64,000 nt of DNA, from the NCBI GenBank assembly GCA_023014485.1, contig JAJOZX010000088.1, positions 2,080,001-2,144,000 on the forward strand. The letters run 5' to 3'. The notes below the pieces were generated by a model. The model worked only from the letters and a program-made list of their open reading frames with translations. It did no database searches and had not been told where the DNA came from. Positions 11,429-21,262 of the stretch are shown here, in pieces. How positions within the stretch are numbered: the stretch's first letter is position 1; each line of letters starts with the position of its first letter. The DNA is from Bathynomus jamesi (lineage: Eukaryota > Arthropoda > Malacostraca > Isopoda > Cirolanidae). The translations under genes and the position numbers were made by a program.

Positions 11429-12130
11429 CTTGGTAAGAGTGCGTGGGACGAGTCAAAGCGCCCTGTGATGGACTAGTGTCTATGAGATTTCCTGTGGCCT
11501 CCACACAGAGGTGCTTCCCCCTACCCCGGAAGTTTAAGGCTCAGCCCACTGTCGGCATGGCGGAGACTCCTCATCAACGACCTTTGGATTTTAATGCTGT
11601 CGGAGCGCGACAAGGCGTAGGAACACCTGTGGTTTAACACAGGGTTAGCCAAAGGAACTAAAGGCTTATCTTTCGAAGGTTCACGGAACGGTATGCTTAA
11701 AGAATAGGTAGGAAAATGATGAAATAGAATAAATGAAACTAAGCTAAGGAACAGATTTATAGAATAGCTGCAGGATCAGAAACAATCGAGGGGTTGATCC
11801 GACTGCAGTTGTACAGTTGCCCGCATATGTAATGTTCCTCGCCTCACAGAGGCGTACATGTGACAACGCCGCAGTGATGGTCAAGGTACCCCAACTGAGG
11901 GGAAGGTGGGGGTAGAAGGGGACAACCGAGTCCAACAACATATAACACAGACATTACTGTATTAGTGATTTATCGGATGTCAGATTTCAGACATCCGCGG
12001 AAGCAGATGTGGATGTTCATGCATAAATTTGTCAGCTTGGTAATATGATAGTTTAAATTCATACTTAATTTATTAAGTGACTTTCGATTTTTGGTTAGTT
12101 ATAAATATTAGATATTCAATAATAGAAATT
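11429..12130. other. Unassigned, moderately GC-rich interval
   Basis: There is a short open frame at 11443-11637, but no domain was recognised. It is richer in GC than its flanks and looks like a fragment of an unidentified repeat. Confidence 0.4.
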
Positions 12131-12483
12131 TGATATTAGATAATATAATCTTGTAATTATAATTTTTTTACATACACTTCTCTTTTTGGACGAGTTTTCG
12201 CCATACAACTGTGTTTTACCAGGATGCGGGATGGGAACCCAACTCGACTTGCATCCAACCAACCACTTTCTTCAACCACCACCCTTTGGAGACTAGTGTG
12301 CTTACGACAGTTATGTATTGTAGCATGAACAATTAATTATACAAATACACAACAGACATTGCCAGTTACTTTAATGATCAAATGAAGGCTGCACAAGTTT
12401 CAGTATTTGAACTGAATGAGGGGCAAATTGTGCTTCAAAAATAGAAAATTAGAATTTTATGCGGATGCGGATGTGACATGCCA

Positions 12484-12702
12484 TTTTCATTCACGAAAGA
12501 GATACTAATCATCCCACTGACTGAAAAAATGCCTCCAAATTAAGTTTTAGTAAACCTATTATTAGTAGAAATATAAATGAATCGAGTGTGATCAAGAATA
12601 ATGCTGATTTTGTTCTTAATATTAGCCCTGGGCTTCATAAATTAAACTCGTACATTGTTAGAAAGGTGGTGTATTATTTTGACAGCATTCTTGCCACTTA
12701 AT
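12484..12702 (+). pseudogene. Penelope-like element, GIY-YIG protein C-terminus
   Basis: One frame reads ERDTNHPTD, then one stop in place of an expected Trp, then KPIISRNINESSVIKNNAD, NISPGLHKLN and YIVRKVVYYF. This order (R.TNHP.DW, then ...IES..I, then NISPGL.KLD) matches the C-terminal tail after the GIY-YIG endonuclease of Penelope-like elements and resembles the copy at 38247-38714. Only the tail is present. Confidence 0.6.
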
Positions 12703-13272
12703 TGATTGCTTTAAATAAATATTTTAATAATTGTTAACATTTTTATGTGTACATTTTAATTGTATTATTTCTTTTATATAGTCTTTATGTAATCGATAGT
12801 TTAGTAGACTTTTGAACAGGTTATCTATTGGGAAAATTTTTTAGATTGTTTTAGATCGAGTTGCCTATTGGGGAATTCTTCGCTTCCCCAATAGGTAACG
12901 GAATATTCTGGAAGGAGCACGTGTCGACGATTGCACCATGTCTTTTGTTTCCTTAGATTCTTGCCACTTAATTGCCTATTTTAATTAAATATTTCTAATA
13001 ACTGTTATAATTTTTGTTTACATGTTAACTGTCTAATTTCCTTTATATAGTTTTTGTATTCAATAATTGAGTAGCCTTTAGATTAAGTTATCTATTGAGG
13101 GAAAATTTTTTAGATGGTTTTATGGTTGTTTTTTAAATTGAGTTGCCTATTGAGGAATTCTTTTCGCTTGTGTATTTAACTCATTTACTTGGTAAATTCT
13201 GTCTATTTCTTTCTTATCCTTGAAGATGTGAATATATCACGAAAGCCCTCGGATTTCGTGTTTCCTTTTCCT
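12690..13272 (+). repeat. Directly repeated 3' end of the Penelope-like element
   Basis: Two diverged copies, about 12690-12880 and 12957-13165, share TTCTTGCCACTTAATTG, ATATAGT.TTT and GAGTTGCCTATTG blocks about 267 bp apart. The second continues to ATATCACGAAAGCCCTCGG and a TTTCCTTTTCC tract at 13272. Repeated termini are a known trait of Penelope-like elements. Confidence 0.55.
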
Positions 13273-13294
13273 TTTCCTTGTGGTTCTTAGCTTA

Positions 13295-13353
13295 TATATA
13301 TATATATATATACACAATTTATACATATATATATATATATATATACATACACA
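13295..13353. repeat. (TA)n microsatellite
   Basis: TA repeats interrupted by CACAATT lie at the junction between the Penelope-like and CR1-like fragments. Confidence 0.9.
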
Positions 13354-13363
13354 ATTTTGCAAA

Positions 13364-15100
13364 AATGAAGTCGAAAAAACATACGACTATCAGACCTTTG
13401 AAAAACGAAGACAGTGCTTTATCTGATGATCTAACAGAGGTATCTGAAATATTAAGAGCTCAGGACGAATCATCTTTCAGTATCCTGAAAACTGACAAAC
13501 TGATATACGAGAGAAACGCGTTCTTTGAAGAACTACAAGGGGAAAGTATAACGGACTTCGACTTTACGAAAGATGATATTACACAAGCTATGGGGAAGGT
13601 ATAACGGACTTCGACTTTACGACAGGTGATATTACACAAGCTATTGGGAAACTAAAAGCACACTCAGCGGCAGGAGCGGACAAATGGAATGCCACACTGA
13701 TCAAAAACTGCAAGAATGCAATCGCTGAGCCCCAATATTGGATATGGAGACGATCACTAGACACGGGAGAAATACCGGGCAACCTGAAGAGCGCGAATAT
13801 AGTCTCAATCTATAAAGGAGATCTACCCGAGGCCAAAAGCAATAGGTTAGTGTCGCTTACATCTCATCTCACTAAAATATTTGAAAAGAATAGTTAGACA
13901 GAAAATCCTACTTTTTGGAAACTCGGAAAAAATTCAATGATAACCAACATGGGTTCCGGTCAGGCAGATCATGCCTATCGCAACTAATGGAACACTACAA
14001 CAACATTATTGATGCACTTGAAAATAATGAAAACTATGATGTAATATACACAGACTTTGCCAAAGCGTTCGACAAGTGTGACCATGGAATCATAATACAC
14101 AAACTGAAATATATGGGAATAAGAGGATAAGAAGGGAAATGGCTATATAATTTCCTTAGTGAGCGGCAACAAGTCGGTACAGTACAAGGCATATCTTCAT
14201 CAGAATCAGAGGTCCATCAGCTCAGCATCACAAGGAACAGTATTAGTTTCACTACTCTTCATAATCATGCCCACTGACATATATGAGGACGTTACCAGAG
14301 ACAGCACAGTAACATCCTTTGCCGATGACACAAAGAACAGTAGAAAAATAAGAAACCCAGAAGATGTAGGATCTCTACAAACCGACATGAACAGAATCTA
14401 CAAGTGGACGGAAGACAACAATATAAAGTTTAACACTGAGAAATTTCAGCTGTTAAGGTACGGCAAAAAGAGAAGACCTAAAATCCATGGAATATTGTAC
14501 CCCAAATGGACAGGAAATTCAGAGAAATTCTAGAGCAAAAGATTTAGGAGTTGTAATGACTGATGATGCGAAATTTGAAATAGGAGATAAGATAACAGTA
14601 AACAGAGCAAAGAGAATGATTGGGCAGATACTGAGAACCTTTAAACGAAGGAATAGGAATATAATGATTCCTCTACTGAAAACACTCATCATACCCAAAT
14701 TAGAATATTGCTCAGTCCTAACATGCCCATATAAAAAAGAAGACAGTAGACAGCTAGAAGGGATACAGAGAAGCTTTACAGCAAAGATCAAGGGCACAAA
14801 GAACTAAATTACTGGGAAAGGTTACGCGAATTAAGCCTATATTCACTGGAAGGGAGAAGAGAGAGATACACCATTATTTACACTTGGAAAATAATGGGGA
14901 AACTAGTCCCTAATCTTACTCTGAACCCTGTAACTCCCCAATCAACAGTGGAAGGTAGAAAAGGAAGACTGTGTCGTGTTCCTTAACCCTGAAAAAAATA
15001 GTTTTGTTGTGAGAGGACCAAAACTGTTTAATCAGCTGCCCAAAGACGTAAGGAACACGAGTGGTGTTGCGGTGGTCATCAGTAGGTTGGGCGCAAAATG
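13364..15100 (+). pseudogene. CR1-like LINE, ORF2 reverse transcriptase to C-terminus, broken
   Basis: The frames in order carry DDITQAIGKLKAHSAAGADKWN (start of the RT palm, about 13625-13690), QHGFRSGRSCLSQLMEHYNN (13943-14002) and DVIYTDFAKAFDKCDHG (motif A, 14037-14090). TVTSFADDTK follows (motif C, 14308-14340), then DLGVVMTDDAKF, RTFKRRNRN, PKLEYCSV and FVVRGPKLFNQLPKDVRN (15002-15057). Several frameshifts are present, including one made by a 53-bp tandem duplication (13539/13592). A second copy of this LINE family lies on the minus strand at 61385-63045. It is 5' truncated and lacks ORF1 and endonuclease. Confidence 0.82.
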
Positions 15101-15360
15101 GGAGAGTGCAGAGATGTTGCAAAGGGGGGTATGTTGTAAAGGGGGTGGGGGTATGTTGCAAAGGGGAGGGGGTATGCCCTGAAGGGGGGAGAGGGGAGGG
15201 AGTGGGGAGGGGTCTTCGGGGGGAGAAGGGAGGGTGACCTCCCCCCAAAGGGGTTGCCTTAACCTAAAAGAGGAAGAGAAAGGAGAGACGGAGAAGGGAT
15301 GTCCTTACCCCCCAAAGGGAAACCTAACCTAAGTCTTAACCTAAGAAGGAAGGAGAGAGA
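15085..15360 (+). repeat. G-rich tract after the LINE, with CCTAACCTAA motifs
   Basis: Runs of 4-6 G recur in units such as GGGGGTATGTTGCAAAGGGG, giving many possible G-quadruplex-forming runs on the plus strand. 15301-15350 contains CCTAACCTAA twice, the same register as an arthropod TTAGG telomere unit on the other strand but too short to call telomeric. Confidence 0.7.
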
Positions 15361-15720
15361 GATCTTGATTCCGCCGAAGTTCGCATCATTATGAACCTTC
15401 TGAAGCCAAGCAGGTTTTATATAGAGGTAGTTTGAGTTGGCAGATATCAATTTTTATTTTAATTGTTCAAGTATGCATTATTAGGGTTGCAAAAGCAAGT
15501 GGACTTTCTCCTTAAAAAGATTTAATTATTAAAACAATATTAACATTAAAAGAAATACATTTAAAGTGAAATAAATAAAACACCATTACATCAATCTGTT
15601 TATTAATTATTATAAATATATTGAAAATAAAATACATACACTTTATCTTCTACTGCACAAAATAAAAAATAATATAAGAAATACGAAACGAATAATCACT
15701 AAAATAATAGTTCAGGCGAA

Positions 15721-15770
<50 letters not shown>

Positions 15771-15792
15771 TGTATTTGACCAACTTTCTCCT

Positions 15793-15835
<43 letters not shown>

Positions 15836-16310
15836 ATAAACAATAAAGAGTAAAAGAAATAATTATTTAAACATTATTCTGTATATTTACTTTTGACAAT
15901 CCTTTCTGTATCAGAAAAATTAAAATACACACCTTATATATATAAGATAAACAACAAACACCAAATTCTGTCTATTTCATTTCAGTCCTTCTTTCAAATC
16001 GTCTCTGGAAGAAAAAATGTATAAATTGGAGTCAAGTGAGCACTCGAGGCAAAGGCTGACCGCGAACTAGACACATCGGAATGTCGTGAGACAAACTTTC
16101 ACCAAAACACTCGCTTCCGTCTCTTCTCGCACCATGCGAAAGCTTTTCCTGTATATAAATGTTTTATATTTTATCAACTTCGTTGTTTTTCTTTACGTTT
16201 AATTTGCATGGTATCATCTTCTTAGTTATTGAAATGAATGAATCAAAATATGGAAAGAAATGACTAAAATTACTTTTGCTAGTGAAGGTAAAACTGAATT
16301 TAAAATTCTT
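15361..16310. other. AT-rich interval without a gene; microsatellites inside
   Basis: No coding frame was seen. It holds a (CA)n tract at about 15725-15769 and a (TA)n tract at about 15799-15832. ACTTTCTCCTTA occurs at about 15503 and 15784. Confidence 0.7.
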
Positions 16311-16326
16311 ATATATATATATATAT

Positions 16327-17290
16327 CGGGTCCGCAAAAAAAAAGGAGCATGACGAAAATTGCTCTCACGCCCGCATTCTTTGCCGGACCCTTAAATGTT
16401 ATATATCTAGCTAAAGATAAAAGAGCCCAGAGTTGTATAAAACAAATTTCATGAAAATCGGTCATAAAATAAAGATTTTATGGCCACAAACGTGCAATGA
16501 CTAAAAAAAAGTGAATTTCCGCGTAAAAATTTAATGGTTTTTCTCATTTTAAATTATTTTTTTCAGATGCCTAAATAATTTTAATCAATAAAAATGATAA
16601 TATGCCCTTTTCTAAAGAAGATAAAATATTAATAAAACATTATAGACTTGATAAAAATTATGGCACAATAAAATTATTACAAGTGTCCGCAAAAAAAAAG
16701 GAGCATGACGAAAATGTTTTCTGTACATTTATTTTTACACATAATGACAAATAACTTATTTTAGGCAAATAAGCAACAAATATACTAAGTTAGTACCAAA
16801 TTTCATGTCAATACGTCAAAAATTAAAGAAAATATAAAAGTTTTACTACAACATGTCATATAATTTTACAATTTCCAAAGAAAACGAAATTATAAGACTA
16901 AAAAAAAATTTGTAATAATATGTAATAATTACTCTTGTAATAATTTTATTGCGCCATAATTTTTATCAAATCTATAATGTTTTATTAATATTTTATCTTC
17001 TTTAGAAAAGGGCATATTATCATTTTTATTGATTAAAATTATTTAGGCATCTGAAAAAAATAATTTAAAATGAGAAAACCATTAAATTTTTACGCGGAAA
17101 TTCACTTTTTTTAGTCATTGCACGTTTGTGGCCATAAAATCTTTATTTTATGACCGATTTTGATGAAATTTATTATATACAACTCTGGGCTCTTTTATCT
17201 TTAGCTAGATATATAACATTTAAGGGTCCGGCAAAAAATGCGGGCGTGAGAGCAATTTTCGTCATGCTCCTTTTTTTTTTTGCGGACCCG
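16327..17290. mobile_element. Foldback element derived from a Tc1/mariner transposon
   Basis: Two arms of about 357 bp (16327-16683 and 16934-17290) are near-identical inverted copies, both ending CGGGTCCGCAAAAAAA and flanked by TATATAT. Each arm holds the first codons of a transposase (MPFSKEDKILIKHYR), the same start as the mariner-like protein at 53228 (MPFSDEDKIIIRHYR). The 250-bp spacer begins with another GTCCGCAAAAAA terminus at 16684. No catalytic domain is left, so it could only move in trans. Confidence 0.75.
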
Positions 17291-17343
17291 ATATATATAT
17301 ATATATACACACACACACAGATTTTTGTCAGAGAAAGTGAGGA

Positions 17344-17386
<43 letters not shown>
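17291..17386. repeat. (TA)n and (CA)n microsatellites
   Basis: A (TA)n tract follows the foldback directly and a (CA)n tract runs from about 17345 to 17384. Confidence 0.95.
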
Positions 17387-17392
<6 letters not shown>

Positions 17393-17626
17393 GTTTTGTT
17401 TATTCTATTTGGATATAATAATCTTTTTTAAAATATAAATAAAGGGATGAAAAGAAAAACAAAAATATTTATAATTTCTTGTCGAGATTATATTTAATAC
17501 AGAGATTTTCAAAAGACCTTTTAGAGAAGAAAAAAAATAGGATGATTCTATTCAATAAATTCAGGTCATAGATTCTCTTTGTAACTGGACCCTAACCGTT
17601 GTGTAAATTACATTAGTAATAATAAT

Positions 17627-17835
17627 AGCTAATTCGGTTTTCCTTTTCCCCGAATTGTTCATTTTGACGAGGGTCAAACCTCTCACTCCACCTTAGACCT
17701 ACAGTTTAACGTGGAATCCGAACTAAGCTCCAGCACTGGCGGGGTGAAATTACATTGTCAACGCCTGATCTTTCAACCATCACCCCTGCGTATTAACCAC
17801 TAGGATACCTAGGGTACCCATTTATCTACCATCCC
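17627..17835 (-). repeat. tRNA-derived SINE, minus strand
   Basis: Read on the minus strand it has an A-box-like CCTAGTGGTTAAT (complement of 17794-17806) and a B-box-like GTTCGGATTCC (complement of 17713-17723). A body shared with the SINE at 42800-42960 follows (TTAAACTGTAGGTCTAAGG, GAACAATTCGG). About 45 bp extra lies between the boxes compared with the other copy. It is a transposed, non-tRNA copy. Confidence 0.7.
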
Positions 17836-18040
17836 AAGCAGACAATGAATAACTAAATACAAATTAATCACTCTCCTACGCGAGAAGTTAAAAGAATAGT
17901 ATGACAGCAAAACGTAATGCACAAAAATCTTCTAGATTTTATATTTGTGTCATAGGATATTACTGTGCTGTTAATGCCAGGATTATGAAGAGTATCGGCG
18001 CTAATTTTGTTTCCTGCGGTAGCGAGCTGAGCGACTCTGA

Positions 18041-18163
18041 TGAATATATTCCTGTAACGAACTGCATCCGAAAAAATTAGGCTGAATTTAGTATGGCCAC
18101 AATGAATATATTCCTATAACAACTTGCGTCCGAAAAATTGAGGCTCAATTTAGTATGGCCGTA
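18041..18163. repeat. Two-copy tandem repeat, about 61 bp unit
   Basis: Adjacent units both read ATGAATATATTCCT.TAAC, then CGAAAAA.TT and TTTAGTATGGCC, with a few substitutions. Confidence 0.75.
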
Positions 18164-18472
18164 AAACGTAATAATGTACATTCTGGAAATCTTCTATAGA
18201 GATTGTTGTTCAATGTTGCGAGGGATATTGCATAAAGGGGTGGGTTGGGGAAAACCAATTATGGGCGCAAATATTGCCGTGATAGAGACTGCAAGGGGTA
18301 ATACGAGCAATAAATCTACGGAGAGAATATAAAGACACCGTTAGTCGTCCAAAGTTTGGATCCCTAATATAGGTGTTACGATTGGTACACAATTTAGACC
18401 CGCCCAGTTACACTGACAACCAATCATTACGAGCCGCTCTTAGTCTTTTGGGGCGGTGCTTGGGATTATGCG

Positions 18473-18507
18473 TATAAAAGGAAATATTTTCAGCTGGGAG
18501 TCACAGT
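18473..18507 (+). promoter_or_regulatory. Candidate core promoter (TATA box and initiator-like site)
   Basis: TATAAAAG at 18473-18480 is followed about 28 bp on by TCACAGT (18501-18507), reminiscent of an arthropod initiator. The first ATG of the frame at 18544 lies about 40 bp further, so the geometry fits a polymerase II promoter. Inferred only. Confidence 0.4.
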
Positions 18508-18543
18508 AACTATTTTCAACAGTGAATAAACATTCCCTCCGCC

Positions 18544-18723
18544 ATGAATCAAGAAATTTATAGTTTACCGGATTTATATGAAGATGGTGACATTGTAGCA
18601 TTGTCTGCAATTAATCTTTTTAATGCTGCTGACCGGGATGGATTATTTCCAACGCAAACCGTTGATGATATTTGCAATGATGCTCCTTACGATCCGACGC
18701 AAGGAACTACCATAGAAATGTAG
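18544..18723 (+). CDS. Small acidic protein, 59 residues, unknown
   Basis: Begins MNQEIYSLPDLYEDGDIVAL and ends at TAG 18721-18723. It is acidic (many Asp/Glu), with no transmembrane segment or known domain. The ATG sits about 40 bp after a plausible TATA/initiator pair, which supports a real transcript. An open frame in another phase (18729-18860) follows at once, so this may be the first part of a longer, frameshifted gene. Function not recognised. Confidence 0.4.
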   Translation: MNQEIYSLPDLYEDGDIVALSAINLFNAADRDGLFPTQTVDDICNDAPYDPTQGTTIEM

Positions 18724-18728
18724 TCTAA

Positions 18729-18860
18729 GATTTTATTTTTTGTATTTTGAGTCGTGATTCTGAAGCAATTCGCTGCGCTGAATTAAAAAATGCTACCAGT
18801 TATTTTCTATCACCTACAGCTTTAAAGTTATTAGCAAAACAATTTTGGGGCGTTTTGTAA
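18729..18860 (+). CDS. Open coding-like stretch without ATG, 43 codons
   Basis: It reads SRDSEAIRCAELKNATSYF then LSPTALKLLAKQFWG and ends at TAA 18858-18860. The composition is protein-like, not low-complexity. It overlaps nothing and lies 5 bp past the stop of the 18544 frame in a different phase, so it may be the continuation of that gene after an indel, or a short exon. No homologue recognised. Confidence 0.3.
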   Translation, partial: DFIFCILSRDSEAIRCAELKNATSYFLSPTALKLLAKQFWGVL

Positions 18861-18948
18861 TTTTTTACCTTTTTTATCTTTAATTAATTTCGTTTTTTCA
18901 TATTTTTCAGATAGATAATTCTAACATTACGTCTTTAAAATTTTAATA

Positions 18949-19581
18949 ATGGCTTCTAGAGGATGTACCCATAGTCCAGACATATTTTGTTATATTTGTG
19001 GTCGGTATGTTGTTGTAAAACAAAGGACAAATGTAACGACCTTCATTAAGAGAGCTTATCATGCTTATTTTGGAATTAAATTAGGAGATCAAGACAAAAG
19101 TTGGGCTCCACACAAGGTTTGTCTTACGTGTGTTGCGGCACTAAGGAATTGGAGCAAAGGTAAAAAGAAAAGTTTGCCATTTGGGATCCCTATGGTATGG
19201 CACGAGCCTAGAAACCATACCGACGACTGCTACTTCTGTTCTTGCAATGTTAAAGGTTATAATGCAAAGAATAAAGAGAGCCTTCAATACCCAAGTCTTC
19301 CAGCTGCAATAAGGCCGGTACCCCATGGTCCAGAAGTTCCTATTCCCCGCCCACCCGAGAGTCTGGATCAATACAATTCAGATTCTGATTCAGCTCCAAA
19401 TCCAGACAATGATGATGTTTATGAACAGCCAACAGCTGACCGAGATCCTAAACCATTAACCCAAGCCGAACTAAATGACTTAGTCAGGGATTTGAATCTG
19501 CCTAAGGACTCTGCGGAACCTTTGGGGTCTAGATTGCAGGAGAACAATCTATTGGCATCCGACACATACTTCGCTTGGTAA
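18949..19581 (+). CDS. Cys-rich protein with MASRGC start, unknown function, probably a first exon
   Basis: 210 codons. The first 100 residues hold paired cysteines: C6, CYIC (23-26), C63/C66 (CLTC) and CYFCSC (93-98). These look like zinc ligands, in a segment with RAYHAYFGIKLGDQDKSWAPH. A Pro-rich and then acidic linker follows, then LTQAELNDLVRDLNLPKDSAE and LLASDTYFAW. I recall this arrangement from uncharacterised proteins in many arthropods, usually with a long second part. Here the frame stops at TAA right after FAW, but AGAAG|GTAAAT 8 bp on is a fair splice donor. It may be a gene fragment or part of an undescribed element. The minus-strand fragment at 57009-57345 may belong to the same protein type. 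Confidence 0.5.
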   Translation: MASRGCTHSPDIFCYICGRYVVVKQRTNVTTFIKRAYHAYFGIKLGDQDKSWAPHKVCLTCVAALRNWSKGKKKSLPFGIPMVWHEPRNHTDDCYFCSCNVKGYNAKNKESLQYPSLPAAIRPVPHGPEVPIPRPPESLDQYNSDSDSAPNPDNDDVYEQPTADRDPKPLTQAELNDLVRDLNLPKDSAEPLGSRLQENNLLASDTYFAW

Positions 19582-20560
19582 AGAAGGTAAATATATTTTG
19601 TTTCTTTCAGTTATTTTTTTATTCTTTCATAAACAACCAATATGCATGTCCAAGAGCTAGGAGCTATTTAATTCTGTTTTAATTAGGTTTTACTCTATCA
19701 CCTAAAGATTTCGTGCTACAAGGGGTGTTGTAATACTCATCTGTCCCAAATATTAACCACCCATTAATGGGAGGGGAGAGAGTATTTTGCTGGGAACGGG
19801 ACTGATTGTTATATATATTTACCCTACATTATTATGTAAGCGTTACTGTAGTCTATAACAACAAAATTTATGGTTTAGCATGTGCAATCCAATGTTGGTC
19901 TCGATAAGATGGTTCACATTTGGGGATAAATGGGGATTTATGACACACCCTGTAGTAAGAAACCCATACGTGATAGGGAAAAACTAACTATATTTGTGAG
20001 ATCAGCGCACTCAAATTATATAGAATCACCAACAAGTTTGTAAAAATCGATCGACAAGTTTTCAAATGTGTACTGGTGTTATTCACAAACTGTCAGAAAG
20101 AGGATTATTTCATCATAATATATATGGAGGGATGTAGTATCTCGTCACATTAAAAATACTTCATCTAGGTATCCGCAATCAGTCTGTAATTATGCTAAAT
20201 TCGATTCATTGAATTTTTTATAGTAATCTTTTGCATGTTTTTTATAAATGTTATTCGGAATTACCTCTTAAATGGACTTCTCTGAGCGGTTCAAAGATAT
20301 CTTCACATTGTAATACTCTTACTGTATGTGTACTCTGTGTATGTTTTTATTAAAAAAGATTCAGTATGAACATTATTCTTTCTCCTTTAAGGTCCGATGA
20401 GGATTTGACACGTGTTATACAATCTTTTGAAGAACCTCGTGTCATGGACCTGAATACGGAGGAATTACCGAACAGTTAGCCCAACGATTGTCACATCATT
20501 AACGAAATAATGTGAGTGTTTTTTTATTTCGATCTTTTTTTGGGGGGGAGAAGACACAAT
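19582..20560. other. Noncoding interval with one exon-like stretch
   Basis: Mostly AT-rich with no clear repeat. At 20382-20480 a CTCCTTTAAG acceptor-like site precedes 28 sense codons (SDEDLTRVIQSFEEPRVMDL...) ending TAG. It could be a small exon but nothing proves it. Confidence 0.35.
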
Positions 20561-20561
20561 G

Positions 20562-20831
20562 TATTTTCATCAATTTATTAAATGAAAGAAATCATGTTTT
20601 TGGTACAATAACCATCTTAAACTACAGAATATACAAACTAACATTATTGGTTACAAATATATACATATACACACGAACAAAACATCATACTATACAACGA
20701 GTACGCACAATCGGAAAACGGTTTTTTATCTGTCTGCATACCATTTCATCAATTTATTAAATGAAAGAAATCGTGTTTTTAGTACAATAATCATCTTAAG
20801 CTACAGAATATACAAACTAACATTATTGGTT

Positions 20832-20893
<62 letters not shown>

Positions 20894-20972
20894 GAACAAA
20901 ACATCATACTATACAACGAGTAAGCACAATTGGAAAACGGCATTTTATGTGTCTGCAAACCATTTCATCGTT
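20562..20972. repeat. Tandem duplication over the 3' end of the Polinton protease gene
   Basis: About 20562-20750 and 20748-20972 are direct copies, sharing CATCAATTTATTAAATGAAAG, CTACAGAATATACAAACTAA, CGAACAAAACATCATACTAT and CTGCA.ACCATTTCATC. The second copy contains an expanded (TA)n (20838-20891) and the last codons of the protease; the first is the orphan copy. Confidence 0.75.
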
Positions 20973-21262
20973 TCGTTGAGTGTGACACGGGTCGAATAAT
21001 TTAAAAAATTTATAGTCTTTGCCGCGTGACATATGCATGAGAATTGAAAGGCAGTACATTCCACAAGTATTACTAAAATAACCTTGTAATCGAAATGGGT
21101 TCCATACAACTTCGGGGATATGTAACTGATCGAGAAATTTTACAATAACAGGGTCACTCCAGGGTTGAGTCCCGAGTGAATCAAAATAGTACAGGCGGTC
21201 CCTATTTTTAAAATAGATTGCAAACCAATGAATCCCTTCATTACCAACGACATCTATGTTCA
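20904..21262 (-). pseudogene. Adenain-like cysteine protease (Polinton PRO)
   Basis: Visible motifs in order: VGNEGIHWFAIYF (catalytic His), LYYFDSLGTQPW (the acidic partner in FDS), LQGYFSNTCGMYCLSILMHM (Gln and the nucleophilic Cys in TCGMYC). This matches the His-Asp-Gln-Cys order of adenovirus-type maturation proteases, which in Polintons is thought to process capsid proteins. The catalytic residues are intact, but there is no ATG of its own. The frame runs uninterrupted from the upstream capsid gene, suggesting deletion of the true start. The 3' end lies in a tandem duplication. Confidence 0.78.

Noticed and set aside
11162..11504. Reading frames encoding Ile-Tyr repeats (also at 13278, 17150, 20838, 29626, 30116)
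   Set aside because: They are translations of (TA)n and (CA)n microsatellites.
15301..15350. Telomere end or interstitial telomere array (CCTAACCTAA)
   Set aside because: Only two units in a row; far too short to call telomeric.
20382..20480. Small exon (SDEDLTRVIQSF...)
   Set aside because: Only an acceptor-like site and 28 codons support it; no partner exon in phase could be shown.
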